Assembly: GCA_003339415.1 (NCBI GenBank)
Contig: PDHQ01000236.1
Coordinates: forward strand, 572-55,411
Direction of reading: 5' to 3'
Source: Ophiocordyceps camponoti-saundersi (nom. inval.)
Lineage: Eukaryota > Ascomycota > Sordariomycetes > Hypocreales > Ophiocordycipitaceae
Length of the DNA stretch: 54,840 bases
The notes below the pieces were generated by a model. That model saw nothing but the letters and a program-made list of their open reading frames with translations, ran no database searches and was not told the origin of the DNA. The translations under genes and the position numbers were made by a program. This document shows, one piece after another, positions 32,610-42,890 of the stretch; position 1 is the first letter of the stretch, and the number at the start of each line of letters is the position of its first letter.

Positions 32610-33340
32610 CTTATTGAGGTGAAGCGCTGCTCAGGGGAGGTGATTATGAGGCGACGAGGAAAGAAAGAGACAGAGAGAGAGAGAGATAGAGAAGGATTTA
32701 TCGAGAGGGAAGGGGGGGAAGATGGGGGGCAGGGCACGCCCTCATGCTCTGTTCTCAAGCAAGGACGGATATGACGGCGCGGGAACGGGAGATGGAGTGG
32801 AGAGAGGAGAGAAAGAAGGCAGAAGAGAGAGAGAGAGAGAGACGGAGGGAAAGCACGGGTAAAGGGGAAAACAGGCAGATGGGCTGTTAGATTGATAGGT
32901 AGGAAGTTTGGCATATATGACTTGGGTAGAATGGTAAGGAAGCTGCCCAGGTCCGTGTGTTAGTTGGACGTGGGTATCGTAATCAAGAGATACCTCTTGA
33001 AGAGAGAAGAGACGTCAACAAGAGATGGATGCAAAACATGCCTCTATATATATTTCTCCCTGTCTCCCTCCCTCTCTCTTTCTCTGGAAGCCATATGGGA
33101 CGTTGTCACAAGCTCAGCAATGTCTTACGAGCAAGATCAGGATAAGACAGAGATGGGATGGGTATGGACGAGGTGGGGAAAGGGGAGGGGGGCGGAGAGG
33201 CAAGCCTCCAATAATAAAGATACCTACCTACCTACCTACGTAAAGAAGGTTGAATGGTACCTGGACAGGTGAGTGTGGCGATGGGTGGAAAAGAGTTGGG
33301 GAAAAAGGAAAGAATGATGATTACAATGCAGAAAAATCTA

Positions 33341-33376
33341 TGAAAGGGTGGATGAAAGGGTGGATGAAAGGGTGGG
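33341..33376. repeat. 12-bp minisatellite, three units
   Basis: TGAAAGGGTGGA is repeated three times head to tail; the third unit ends in G instead of A. Confidence 0.9.
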
Positions 33377-34341
33377 AGGCGAGGCCAAGGGGGGGGTGAG
33401 AGAGAGCCTGAGAAGTAAGGAAGCCGTGAGAACGTGCTGGCCAGCATCATCAATCAGCCTTGCTGCCGTGTCTCTGATGGTCGAACCAGAAAAGTCGGAG
33501 GAGCAGGGGACCGTCCGTGTGTGTGTGTGCAGACGTAGTAGGGACCGTTTTGGTGGAGGGGGGTGTGTTTTATAAAAGACATACGGATTACATACATAGG
33601 TACACATGTGTGTGTGTGTGTAATCCGTATGTAGGTAGGTAGTAGCTAGGTAAGTGCTAAGGTGGTAATGTCTGTATACTGTATGGATATATGTCGGTAG
33701 TCGAGGAGGAGGCCGTATCTTTGATACCCTTTTTACCAACGCACTAACATTTCCTTTCTTCATCTTTCCCCTTTCTGTGAGGTTTTTTTGAGGAGATCAA
33801 CGAACAACAATAGGTGAGGCTAGGGAAGAAGTCAATGTGACGCTCAGCCCTTTCTGATATGTCATACCTGCCTATATGCAATGTATGTAGTAGGTATGCT
33901 CTCACTAACATGGCCGAGCTGGGAAACCGGGGGAAGATAGATGGAGGAAAGGGGGGCGTGTCTGTAGGTACGTCAGTACTGACAGCCTGACAGGCGTAGC
34001 GAATAGTTCTCTCTCTCCACGAATTAGTCCGTACCGGTATTTCTCTCCCTCCCTCCTTCTTCTTCGTCTGAACAGGAAGATGATACAGCATCACATCAGC
34101 TGCCGAAACAAGAAACAGGCTAAAGGGGGTCTCTCTCTCCCCTTCACCTCCCCGCGCGCCACCCCCCCAGAAAAGGGTGGCTGGCAGAAGCAACTACCCT
34201 TACATACAAACGGATATAGAGCACGGCATCGTCCCCACCTGTTCAGGCGGACCAGGATAGTTGCTCTATCTAGCAAGTTGATCCCCTGTTTTCTTCGAGG
34301 AAAAGAAAAACAAAAAGGAAGGAACAGCATCATTGTACAGA

Positions 34342-34379
34342 GCATCCATCCATCTATCCATCCATCCATCCATCCATCC
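34342..34379. repeat. CATC tetranucleotide microsatellite
   Basis: About nine CATC units occur with one CTAT interruption. Confidence 0.9.
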
Positions 34380-35655
34380 CCCTTCTTCTCCGATGTCTCT
34401 CGGAATTATTACCTGCTGGGGGGAAACGGAATATTATCAGGTCCTTTCTTAGAACTACCTACCTACCCGCTCCGCAGAGCCACTTCCGTAACGCCACTCA
34501 CTCACTCATTCACTAACTCACTTAGTCGGTCAAGCCACTCCCTCTGACGAGCTCTTCTAGTCTTATTCTAGTGGCTTCTTCTCTTCCATCCCTATCTACT
34601 CCGGATAGTCCTCAAGTATCCGTAGGTAGTATTTACGGATACATAAAAAATTGTACCTACATACCTACCTTGTCCACCCCTTCTTCCGCCTTTCTGTTCT
34701 TCCCTACTTCCCGCCTCACCTCACCACCCCTTTCTTGTGATATAGCCGCTCAGGCTCTAGGTGACTTAGTAGTTACGGATACACATGTGATATACCGTAC
34801 GGATACATACATACCTAGCTGGTATAGCAGAAAGAATCGGTCAGCAAGTTCGGGGAAGAGAAAGCCCCCCCTCGCTTCCGAATCTTCTCACTACCTACCT
34901 ACCTACCTAAACGCTCCTCTTTTCCTCACAACCAAGGTAAGGTGAGTCAAATCAGTCGGTGAGGTTTCCTTTCGACACATCAGAAAAACAAAATCGCCAA
35001 TCCCACATACATGATGTCTCGAAGCGTTGGCGCCAACCCCTGTTTACCTCTAGGTAGGTAGTAGGTAGGCACAGACATATGTACGGATACATACGGATAC
35101 TATGCCACCTTTTCACTTCAGCTGGCCTGTGCCGCTCTTGTTGCCACTACTGTAATTACCTGCCTACTTAGTGCTGTGCCTAGTCCTGCTCCCTAGTCTC
35201 GCTCACCTGCCGAATCTTGGTTTGTCACTCGATCCGGCGCGCGCGCGAGACGAGAGAGACAGAGAGACAGAGAAAGAAGGAAATGTTCTGTCTGTGTCTC
35301 CTGACTGGGCTTTTCCAGGTAGTCAAACACGCTGATCCAAGTGATGGTTGAGGGGGTATCCGTAGGTGGAAAAGAAAAACAAGGGCACAGCTTGTATGAT
35401 TCCTATCCGTACGTGTTCAAAATGGCATGTTTACGTGGCGCAGCAAGTGAACTGTACATACCTACATACTTGCATACCGATATAGCAAACCGTTCATTCA
35501 TGTCTCTTCTGTTGTTGTCGTCGTCGTCGTTGCCGCCTGTCTGACGTCGTAGCACAAGATACGTCATCTCACAAGGTACATGCACACACACACACACGCA
35601 CACGCCCTTACCACCCCTACTAATTCTAGAAGCTTACAACCTAGGCACCTGGGTA

Positions 35656-35671
35656 CCTACCTAGGTAGGTG
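35656..35671. repeat. Perfect 16-bp palindrome ACCTACCTAGGTAGGT
   Basis: Two units of ACCT face two units of AGGT around CTAG. A related, slightly longer palindrome lies at 42768-42788. Either could form a hairpin or be the joint of inverted TACC/TAGG runs. Confidence 0.8.
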
Positions 35672-36704
35672 GGTAATGACCCCTACGGCATAGTCCATAC
35701 CTAGGCTATAGCGGCCCGGGGTCATTTATCCTGCCTACCTAGGTCCCCAGTATCCAAGCTTAGCAGTCACAAATGTGGCTGCCAGATGGACCTGCTATAT
35801 TCACGATGCAGAGTCGGGGGTGGCGGCCACCCCTTGATCGGTGTGGCTGAGCGGCTTGCATCTAGATCAACCATGGACCGGATTAGTTTACTTGCCTTTT
35901 CTCCGAAACAACGGACCGAGAGCAGAGAAAAAAGCAAGCAAGGGGATATAAGAAGGGAGACGATGAGAGGCTAGAGGGATATCTTCTGGCGAGAAAGGGG
36001 CGGACGAGAAGAGACTGGGCTTGACGATCGAGGCGCGACGATTGCCGTGTTTCCGAACACCTTCTGATGTGAAGATTCAGAGCAAGTTACACATATTCCT
36101 ACTCAATACCTACCTCTCTGTCACCTACAGGCTACAGGTAGATAGATGCAGATGTGTGCTGACCTAGGGTAGCATCATCATCGAACCTCTCCGCCCCATC
36201 TCTCAGTCTTCACCGAACAAGAGTCGGTCAGTGACACAGAGGAGCTCAAAACTCGCCCCCAGCATCAGATACAACTCCCTTGCACTTCCTCTGGAGCAGC
36301 CGCCTGAAAGAAGCAGCCACCAAGAGACAGCTTGTCCAAAACATCCATACAAACACGGGAAAAAAAAAGACAATGCGCATGACTGAGGCGTTTCTGCAGC
36401 GGCTCCCCCGACGGCGTCGCCGACCTGATCCATCGCATATGTATGTAGGCCGTTGACCGTGCATACACGGACCAGCGGTAATGTGAGCCTTCCCGTCCCA
36501 TGCTTTACAGCCATGAATCTTTCTCGGATTCACTGGTCCGGGCCCTCCCCAGCAAACTGACTGTATGTATATCCCCGTGAGACAATCGACGCCTTTGAAA
36601 TATGCTCGCCATCCACGCCTTTGTTGATAGTCAAAAATAGCCACGAATGAAGAGCTGAAGAACAAGAAATCGGAACCATATACATGGCGTTAATCTATTG
36701 ATCA

Positions 36705-37684
36705 TCAAGCCTCCGTCTGAGTCCCTGCCTCGCCAGCTCGTGAGCTTCGTCGGAGCGAGGCTGATTTTGGTTTTGTTTTCTTCGCTCGCATCGATATTCT
36801 CGGCTTGATCGCTAGCTTCCACAAAAGCCATGTCGCTCCGGCGATGGCAGTCAGGCCTCCTATGGTACGGAGTCAGCGCCCAACTTTTAATCCAAGGGGC
36901 TTAGGCCCAAGCCGTTCATCTGCACCCACCAACGCCGCCCAAGATGGCTGTAGCCATGGTCCAGGGCGAAGCAGAAAACGGAGGAGCTTGCGGGGGCGCC
37001 ATTGTATGTGGTGACGTGGAGGCGAGAGACGTCAAAGAGGGAGACTCTCGCCGGCGTGAGGTCGGGACAGACGCGTTCGAAGAGGATGTTGGTGAAGCCT
37101 CGGATATTCGAATACGGCTAGATGCACCGAGCGAAGTCGAAGACGACGAAGACGACGTGAATCGAAAGACCGTCTCCGCCCTCCTGTCAGCGCCGCAGAC
37201 AAAGAGCGAATATCCGTTCAGTATCGAGTCGGAGGTGAACACGTCAGTCTTGCAGTATGGCGCTGCTTCACCTTGACTGCTCCACGTTATGTTCCTCATC
37301 CGGCGCATCAGTCAAACTCCCGTACGCTTCGCTCTCGGATGGTAAAGCACACTGACCAGACCAAATCCAGCTTTCCCGTCGCATCCCCGCCGTCTCGCGC
37401 GTTGCCTTCCACGCATCTGGTCGAAAGAACACAAGCTCCGTCGACGGGTGTCCAGCAGCAGCCGACAAGACTGTGAACAGAGTCTACAGCACACCTCTGG
37501 CCTGCGTGGCAGGTAAGGGCATGTTCTGGACAGCCATTAGTATCCTCTTGAAGATTTACCCGTCGAGAGCTGTACCCGGTCTTGCTGAGACCCAGCCGCA
37601 GGTGTCTCGACTCGAAGAACTGCCGACGGGGTCGACGTCGGTAAGCTGAGGCAGCGTCAAGGCTTTCGCATCTCTACCAGCCAT
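36705..37684 (-). CDS. Cysteine-rich single-pass membrane protein with Ser/Thr stalk (spliced)
   Basis: Proposed minus-strand exons are 37684-37576, 37525-37351, 37294-36930 and 36859-36705, giving 267 aa in one frame. The ectodomain begins with TCGWVSARPEHALTC, then GCCWTPVDGACVLSTRC, and later APYCKTDVF and GYSLFVCG, a Cys spacing seen in many uncharacterised fungal surface proteins. A Ser/Pro-rich stalk (SSSSSSTSLG) follows. The membrane segment is created only by splicing: MATAILGGVG joins GLTAIAGATWLLWKLAI. The tail is basic (KPRISMRAKKTKPK). No cleavable signal peptide is seen, so the single segment may act as the anchor. Introns 1 (50 nt) and 3 (70 nt, GTGGGT...GCTGAC...ATAG) are convincing. 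Intron 2 (37350-37295) is the least certain boundary. Confidence 0.55.
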
Positions 37685-37894
37685 CTTGTTCGTTAACGTT
37701 TGATGCTTGAATCGTCATGGCCTTTCGAGAGACGTCTGGCGAGAGAGGCAGGAGAAGAAGGGGATATTCATAGTTGAAGCTAGACATGATCTGTACAGTG
37801 AATCTAGTAGTCTTGGACTGGACATGCAAAATTCATACATGGCTCTGCTGATCATGGCAAAGCCATACATACGCGTCACCTAGACTGACGCGCC

Positions 37895-38410
37895 ATGACA
37901 AGAAACACACCTTCTTTCAAAGTATCACAAGCTTGTTTTTTTTTTCTCCGATCAAAGCTTAGTTTGCTCCTTGATGATTGTGACAGGGTTCCTGGTGATA
38001 CGCGGCTCTACTATGTACCAGGCCAAGCCCCCCACCAGGACTGGCCTCCCGCCGCCCGGGGACGAGAAGCGCAAACGGAGATGGCTGAGACCTTCTCTCA
38101 AAGTCTCGATATGTCGTTTAAGCAGATGCGGTTGGCCGTCTCAGACCCGGTAAGCTCGGCCATCTTCTTCACCGGGAGATGGAAACTGTTCTTCGAGCAC
38201 TACATCAATACCGGCGACGAGTTCGTCTTGGTGGAGGCGAACGATCGTGGGGCGCTTTACATACGTCCACGGCCTGCTCTGGCTGCAGGGAAAGCGTCAG
38301 CGATCGCCGACGGCGAGGATGGGGAGGATCAGACAGGGACGCGGCCTCTACAGCGTCTTCTCCGAGGCAAGGTGCACCGAATGAGGAGACCGGTATGGGA
38401 TGGGCGGTAG
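37895..38410 (+). CDS. Doubtful hypothetical protein
   Basis: An open frame of up to 171 codons starts at ATG 37895. The middle part (FSQSLDMSFKQMRLAV, FFTGRWKLFFEHYINTG, FVLVEANDRGALYI) looks protein-like, while the ends do not. The N-terminal half crosses a T-run (CTTGTTTTTTTTTTCTCC) that looks like an intron or UTR, so if real the gene is probably spliced differently, with GTGACAG near 37980 as a possible acceptor. I recognise no family and no neighbour that would explain it. Confidence 0.2.
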   Translation: MTRNTPSFKVSQACFFFLRSKLSLLLDDCDRVPGDTRLYYVPGQAPHQDWPPAARGREAQTEMAETFSQSLDMSFKQMRLAVSDPVSSAIFFTGRWKLFFEHYINTGDEFVLVEANDRGALYIRPRPALAAGKASAIADGEDGEDQTGTRPLQRLLRGKVHRMRRPVWDGR

Positions 38411-39776
38411 TAAGGCTCTTCAGCGAAGCAGGAGCCCGACCAGGAAGCGTCGTGTACAGCGGCGGCGGAGCGGTCCGTGACGTCGGGCATCAAGCCCATG
38501 CTAGTCGACGCCGCACTTTGAGACCAACAGGCAGATTCCTCCTTCCCGCCCACCCCTGGCACCTAATCCAGCGGAGGCCGCGGGCCAGTACGCAAGGTTC
38601 GAAAAATGCGAACCTCGCCGATCACTTAGGACTTGGGAGAGGCAGCGGGTGTATGGATGAGTCGGCGCGTACGTATATACGTTCGTAGATGCAGAGGCTA
38701 CAGGTATCCTGAGCTAAGCCTGGCCGGGATCGGTGAAAGTGCAAGACTTGGCTGGAAAGTCTACGTGTACCGACAGGTCAAAGATCCTGCTCTTATTTAA
38801 AGTCAAGTTCCCACTGTGCTCTAGCTTTTGCGTCCCTTTCCCCTACCTCTGATAAGATTCTGCACCCCGAGCGTGGAGGCCTTCCTTATATTATTATATA
38901 CATATATATATATATCAAATATATATATAGAAGTAACGGGCCCTCGTGAGAAAGCTTCTGAGAAATAGAGAAGCTAGTTTCCTAGCTAGCCTTTTGCCAC
39001 AAGATAACCTTCACTCGTTGCCTAGGAGGTTAAAAATGACTCTCCTAGCAGCGGACCTTTCCGTAGTAGGGGTTCGATACCTTGGGAGCTAATAAGATAG
39101 GTTGCTCCGTAGCTAAGGTGCGGGTTCTTCGTGTTACTCATACCTAGAGGTAGTTAGTTATCCGTACATGCATGGTTTACCTCACTTTTGGAAGTTTGTT
39201 GTGCCTGTCGACCAACCACCTCGTCGCATCGTTGAGCACTCTACGGAGTATTCCGTACTCGTGGCAAGATTAAGTGGCTACCCTACCAGAACATGATCGC
39301 GCCATATCCTTTGGATAGCTCTTTGGACCTCCCAGAGGAGTGAATCACTTCATACATACACAGAGCAGTCCTATTCCTCGATCGCCAGTCCGCTGGACGA
39401 TTTGGTCGAAAATAAGGTCTTGGAGAAGATCAGATTCTGCACATATCGAATAAGTGGTAGACCGAAGCCGAGCGTGAGTGAGTCAAGGTGCATGTTGCTG
39501 CGCGGGCAAGTCATCGGTCGTCCTGCAGCCAGCCGCGTGTCGATTGGCTAGTGACGCGAAAAGTCGTAGCCTCGTAGGCGTCCCCCAAAGAAAAACACAC
39601 CGAAAATAGTGGCCTCGGCCCCAAACTGCCTTCAGTGAGTCATCTGCTCTGAATCTAATATGTCTCATCTGTTTCTTCTGAGTCTTGTCCTCACCACCAT
39701 TATTATATATAGGTACAGGTATGATCGTCTCCCCTCTTTCCATATTCAGCTTTTCTTTACTCCGACACCTTCAAAA
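38411..39776. other. Intergenic region upstream of the kinase gene
   Basis: This stretch contains an AT microsatellite (38890-38930), the palindrome-like TACGGAGTATTCCGTA near 39241 and, at 39690-39712, a TATTATATATAGGTA stretch that may act as the TATA region of the kinase gene 65-87 bp upstream of its start. A GGTTCGATACC stretch at 39069 resembles a tRNA T-arm, but no tRNA can be folded around it. Confidence 0.4.
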
Positions 39777-41267
39777 ATGTCGGACTCGTCAGACTCCGAG
39801 GAATACCGTGACTTGCGCTTTCTTTGCCCCCAGGACGTCGGCGAAACGGAGGAGGTAGAGAAGTACGAGCCCGGGGGTTTTCATCCTGTTCACCTAGGTG
39901 ACAGATTTGATGACGGACGCTATAGAGTTGTCCACAAGCTCGGCGCCGGTGGGTATGCCACTGTTTGGCTTGCGCGAGACGACATTGAGGGAAAGTGGGT
40001 GGCTCTGAAAATCGTTGATGCTGTTCATTCCGCTTCGACTGCTACCAACAGTGTACTCAGTAGCTCAGCCTTGCGGGACGGTGGAGCACAGTTTGTGGTG
40101 GAGCATCATCGACACTTTTCTTTCGACGGACCAAACGGGCGCCATTTATGCCTCGTCCTGCCCGTCCTCGGCCCGTCGTTGTCCGAGCTATCGTACTACC
40201 TCCAATGCCGACTCACGCCGCAGTTCGCTCGGAAAGTGGCTCGTCAGGCCACGATAGCGGTCGCAGAGCTTCACTCTCGAGGCCTATGCCATGGAGGTAA
40301 GTTGGTTCGTCTTTCGCTTTGGGTTCCCATAACAGCTGACAGAATGCTAGATGTAACCACAGGCAACCTTGTCCTGGGCATTTCAGACATCGACCACTAT
40401 GAGGAAGGCGATATCTACCGCCTGTTTGGCCAACCGACGACGGGTGTGCTGGAGACAGAGTCTGGCATAATACCCGGTCCTGAAGCGCCACGATATATAG
40501 TCAAGAGCATTGACTTTCTGTCTACTCCGTCGAACATCATCCGTCCTGACGTCAACCTTATTGACTTCGACCAATGCTACCTTACCTCTTCGCCACCACA
40601 GAAAACGCTGGATACCGCCATCGAATTTCTAGCGCCTGAAGTTGCAGCAGGCCTGGCAGCTGGTCCTGCGAGCGATGTTTGGGCTCTCGGTTGCTGCATA
40701 TTTCGACTTAGGTGTGGAACAGGCCCTTTCGAGAATCTCTGGGAGGCAACGTGTCCTTCGGCTCTGCTAAGCTACATCATCTATACTCTGGGGGAAGATA
40801 TACCGCGTCAGTGGCACGATAGTACCCTATGGGACTCCAAGGGGTATCCGACAAAGGATGCTAGCAAAGGAAGACCACTCGTGCCGTGGCACGATACTAG
40901 GGAAAGGTCCTTGCGAGACTTGGTTTATAACATATGGGATGAACCAAAGACACGTGTCGTCCAGATTGGCAAGCTGGAGCCGAGGCCGAGGTATTGGCAT
41001 GAGCCTGATCGCCACCCTTTTCCCCAGTGCTTCTCGGATATGGTGTGGAACCCACAAGCCGTAAGGGTAGACGATGTCTATCTGTCGGGCTATGACGAAG
41101 ACTGGGACATATTTCATGAGGCTCTGCCCAAGATACCAAAGGACGAAGCTGCCTTGCTCTACGACCTCTTAACAAAGATCTTTGTCTATGATCCGACAAC
41201 GCGTCCAACGGCTAGGGAGATACTTGATCACCCTTGGTTCCATCTTGACGAGCTCAGCTGTGAATAA
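39777..41267 (+). CDS. SRPK-like serine/threonine protein kinase (fungal-expanded family)
   Basis: Exons are 39777-40296 and 40351-41267, giving 478 aa. ATG 39777 (CAAAAATGTC, good context) is preferred to an in-frame ATG at 39660 that would add a T-rich, hydrophobic, UTR-like leader. Kinase motifs are the Gly loop LGAGGYATVWLARD (55-68), VALKIV with Lys78, catalytic loop HGDVTTGN (172-179), LIDFD at 243-247, FLAPEV for the APE motif, SDVWALGC, and TRPTAREILDHPWF near the end. The large insert between the catalytic loop and DFD, and the split layout, are typical of the SRPK-type kinases abundant in filamentous fungi. DFG is DFD and the catalytic-loop Lys is Thr, so activity is uncertain. The 54-nt intron splits the catalytic Asp codon, has no stop and keeps frame. 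Confidence 0.85.
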   Translation: MSDSSDSEEYRDLRFLCPQDVGETEEVEKYEPGGFHPVHLGDRFDDGRYRVVHKLGAGGYATVWLARDDIEGKWVALKIVDAVHSASTATNSVLSSSALRDGGAQFVVEHHRHFSFDGPNGRHLCLVLPVLGPSLSELSYYLQCRLTPQFARKVARQATIAVAELHSRGLCHGGKLVRLSLWVPITADRMLDVTTGNLVLGISDIDHYEEGDIYRLFGQPTTGVLETESGIIPGPEAPRYIVKSIDFLSTPSNIIRPDVNLIDFDQCYLTSSPPQKTLDTAIEFLAPEVAAGLAAGPASDVWALGCCIFRLRCGTGPFENLWEATCPSALLSYIIYTLGEDIPRQWHDSTLWDSKGYPTKDASKGRPLVPWHDTRERSLRDLVYNIWDEPKTRVVQIGKLEPRPRYWHEPDRHPFPQCFSDMVWNPQAVRVDDVYLSGYDEDWDIFHEALPKIPKDEAALLYDLLTKIFVYDPTTRPTAREILDHPWFHLDELSCE

Positions 41268-42890
41268 AGAATTAGATTTAGTTTTTTTCACGATTAAGAA
41301 CACATCGCGGATATCAAGACACACACAACTGGTCTTAGACTTCAACGTGATAGCTTGGGACTCTGGGAGATATTATCTATCTACTCCTGTATAATAGGTA
41401 AACTTTACCGCTATACATACGGATTAGCTAAAATATTAATACCAGTTTCCGAGTAGGGTGTCAAGGATTTGTGTGGGGATGGAATCGAACTGCAGAGAGT
41501 CGAAGAAGTCGCAAAGAAGGCGCTCGTCGTGGAGGATAGGTGATGAGATATCAACAAAATCCTATCAAAGCCGACATTGCCACTCACACGGCAGTCTTAA
41601 ACGCGGAAGGAAACATAACACCGGGAGCACAATCGAAGCATTCGACACCAAGAAAAAGTATCCAGACGACCCGGACTTTCAAGTGGTACCACCAAGCCCG
41701 CATGCCCTGAATATCTCCAGTCGCTTCGAGCTCATCAGTTTTTCGTCCACCCAAAAATTCTCTCTCGAAGGACGACCATGCCAATGCTAAAGATGTAAAT
41801 ATTTGCCTGTTTTGGTTCGGGAACCCATGACGTCAATCCCCACATCGAAACCATGATACCCTGCCTCGAATTCGTCAAGCATCCGCTTGTCCAGACTATT
41901 GGTCTTCGGCTTCCACCCGCTATCAAGGACTCGTAACCTGATCGCGTCGCCTACGAGCCGGGGCAGCAGTTTTATCACGCTTGCGTGCTGCCACGTCCTC
42001 GTCCTTACTATCATCCATTCGATCTTCCATGTAATCTCTCTTTACTGCGGCACGACGGTGACTGTGCTTGCTGCCGACAGTCTTGGATATCTGTGATCGC
42101 CTCCGCCCAGCATCGTGTGTATCGTGGGAGCGGGATGCCTCAGGAGACTTCCCGAGGCGAGCTCGATCAGTTTGAGGTGAGTTGACAGGGCTTAAGTTTC
42201 TTTGGACGCGGGTGGGATCACTGGGTTCTTTTGCAGTCCTTTGAATCGGCGCTATCTCGTCGACTTCTCCCCGGCCCAATGCATCACGATAGTGTGAGGC
42301 GGCAGTGCTCGGACTGTCGCCCTCGGCATCAGAACCATGGATAGATCCGCACTGATTGGGGGGGGGGGGGGGCAATTCCCGAACTGAGCTCCGGCTTAGG
42401 AAGAATACAACCGGCGGAAGATGTACGACGGAATTGGCACACGGTATATGCGCAATACTTGGTGATCTTCGAACACAGGCGGTTCTGTTTCGGCAGCGGC
42501 GGCAAGGGGAGACATGAATATGCAAAGAGTGATCTATATCCGTAGATAGTAACCACTTATAAGTTACATGGGCTCAGGCCCCAAGCTTTCGAGACGAGGT
42601 GACAGCTATTGCGTGTCCTCAGAAGCCCACACACCCTTGAGAGCAGCAAGGCAACACATGTGGAGGCTATCTAAAATGCAGGGGTACGGTCATCTAGGAG
42701 GGTGGTAAAATAATGAATAAATACCGTAAGGGGCAGTAGATGATGTTGGTCCAAGACTATTTTTTTACCTACCTACCTAGGTAGGTATTAGGTAGTAGGC
42801 CTGAGGTCACACATGTAACGTCTCTTCATACATAGTATACTCACACCCTCTTCACTTCCCTCCTATATAATCACAGTTTTTGCCCCGCTA
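41268..42890. other. Region without a confident gene, next to the RIP block
   Basis: Several open frames overlap here on both strands. The most protein-like are on the minus strand at 41787-42014 (RVLDSGWKPKTNSLDKRM, EFEAGYHGFDVGIDVMGS) and 41923-42525 (Arg/Lys/Asp-rich, SQISKTVGSKHSHRRA). They overlap in different frames, so at most one is right at any point. I could not join them into a sound spliced model. This may be a degenerate gene at the edge of the repeat block. A 15-G run lies at 42358-42372. Confidence 0.35.
42768..42788. repeat. TACC/TAGG palindromic run
   Basis: TACCTACCTACC meets TAGGTAGGTA around a central CTAG, giving a near-perfect inverted repeat 100 bp before the RIP block begins. 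Confidence 0.8.

Larger units (their letters stand above)
32610..36704. other. Gene-free, microsatellite-rich 4-kb intergenic region
   Basis: No convincing gene is seen. The sequence is full of simple repeats: (GA)n near 32680 and 32827, GT repeats at 33520 and 33610, TACC/TAGG runs at 33223, 33636, 34450, 34893, 35053 and 35660, CATC repeats at 34342, CG/GA runs at 35238, and several TACGGATAC motifs. Open frames here are short or composed of repeat-derived peptides. A long non-coding RNA or an extended regulatory region is possible but not shown. Confidence 0.55.

Noticed and set aside
36203..36665. 103-139-codon minus-strand frames
   Set aside because: No recognisable domains and poor codon patterns; probably chance frames in intergenic DNA.
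39064..39083. GGGGTTCGATACC resembling a tRNA T-arm
   Set aside because: No anticodon arm, D-arm or 7-bp acceptor stem could be fitted around it on either strand.
41923..42525. 200-codon open frame on the minus strand rich in Arg, Lys and Pro
   Set aside because: It crosses a 15-G/C homopolymer, lacks any family pattern, and overlaps another plausible frame; too weak to call a gene.
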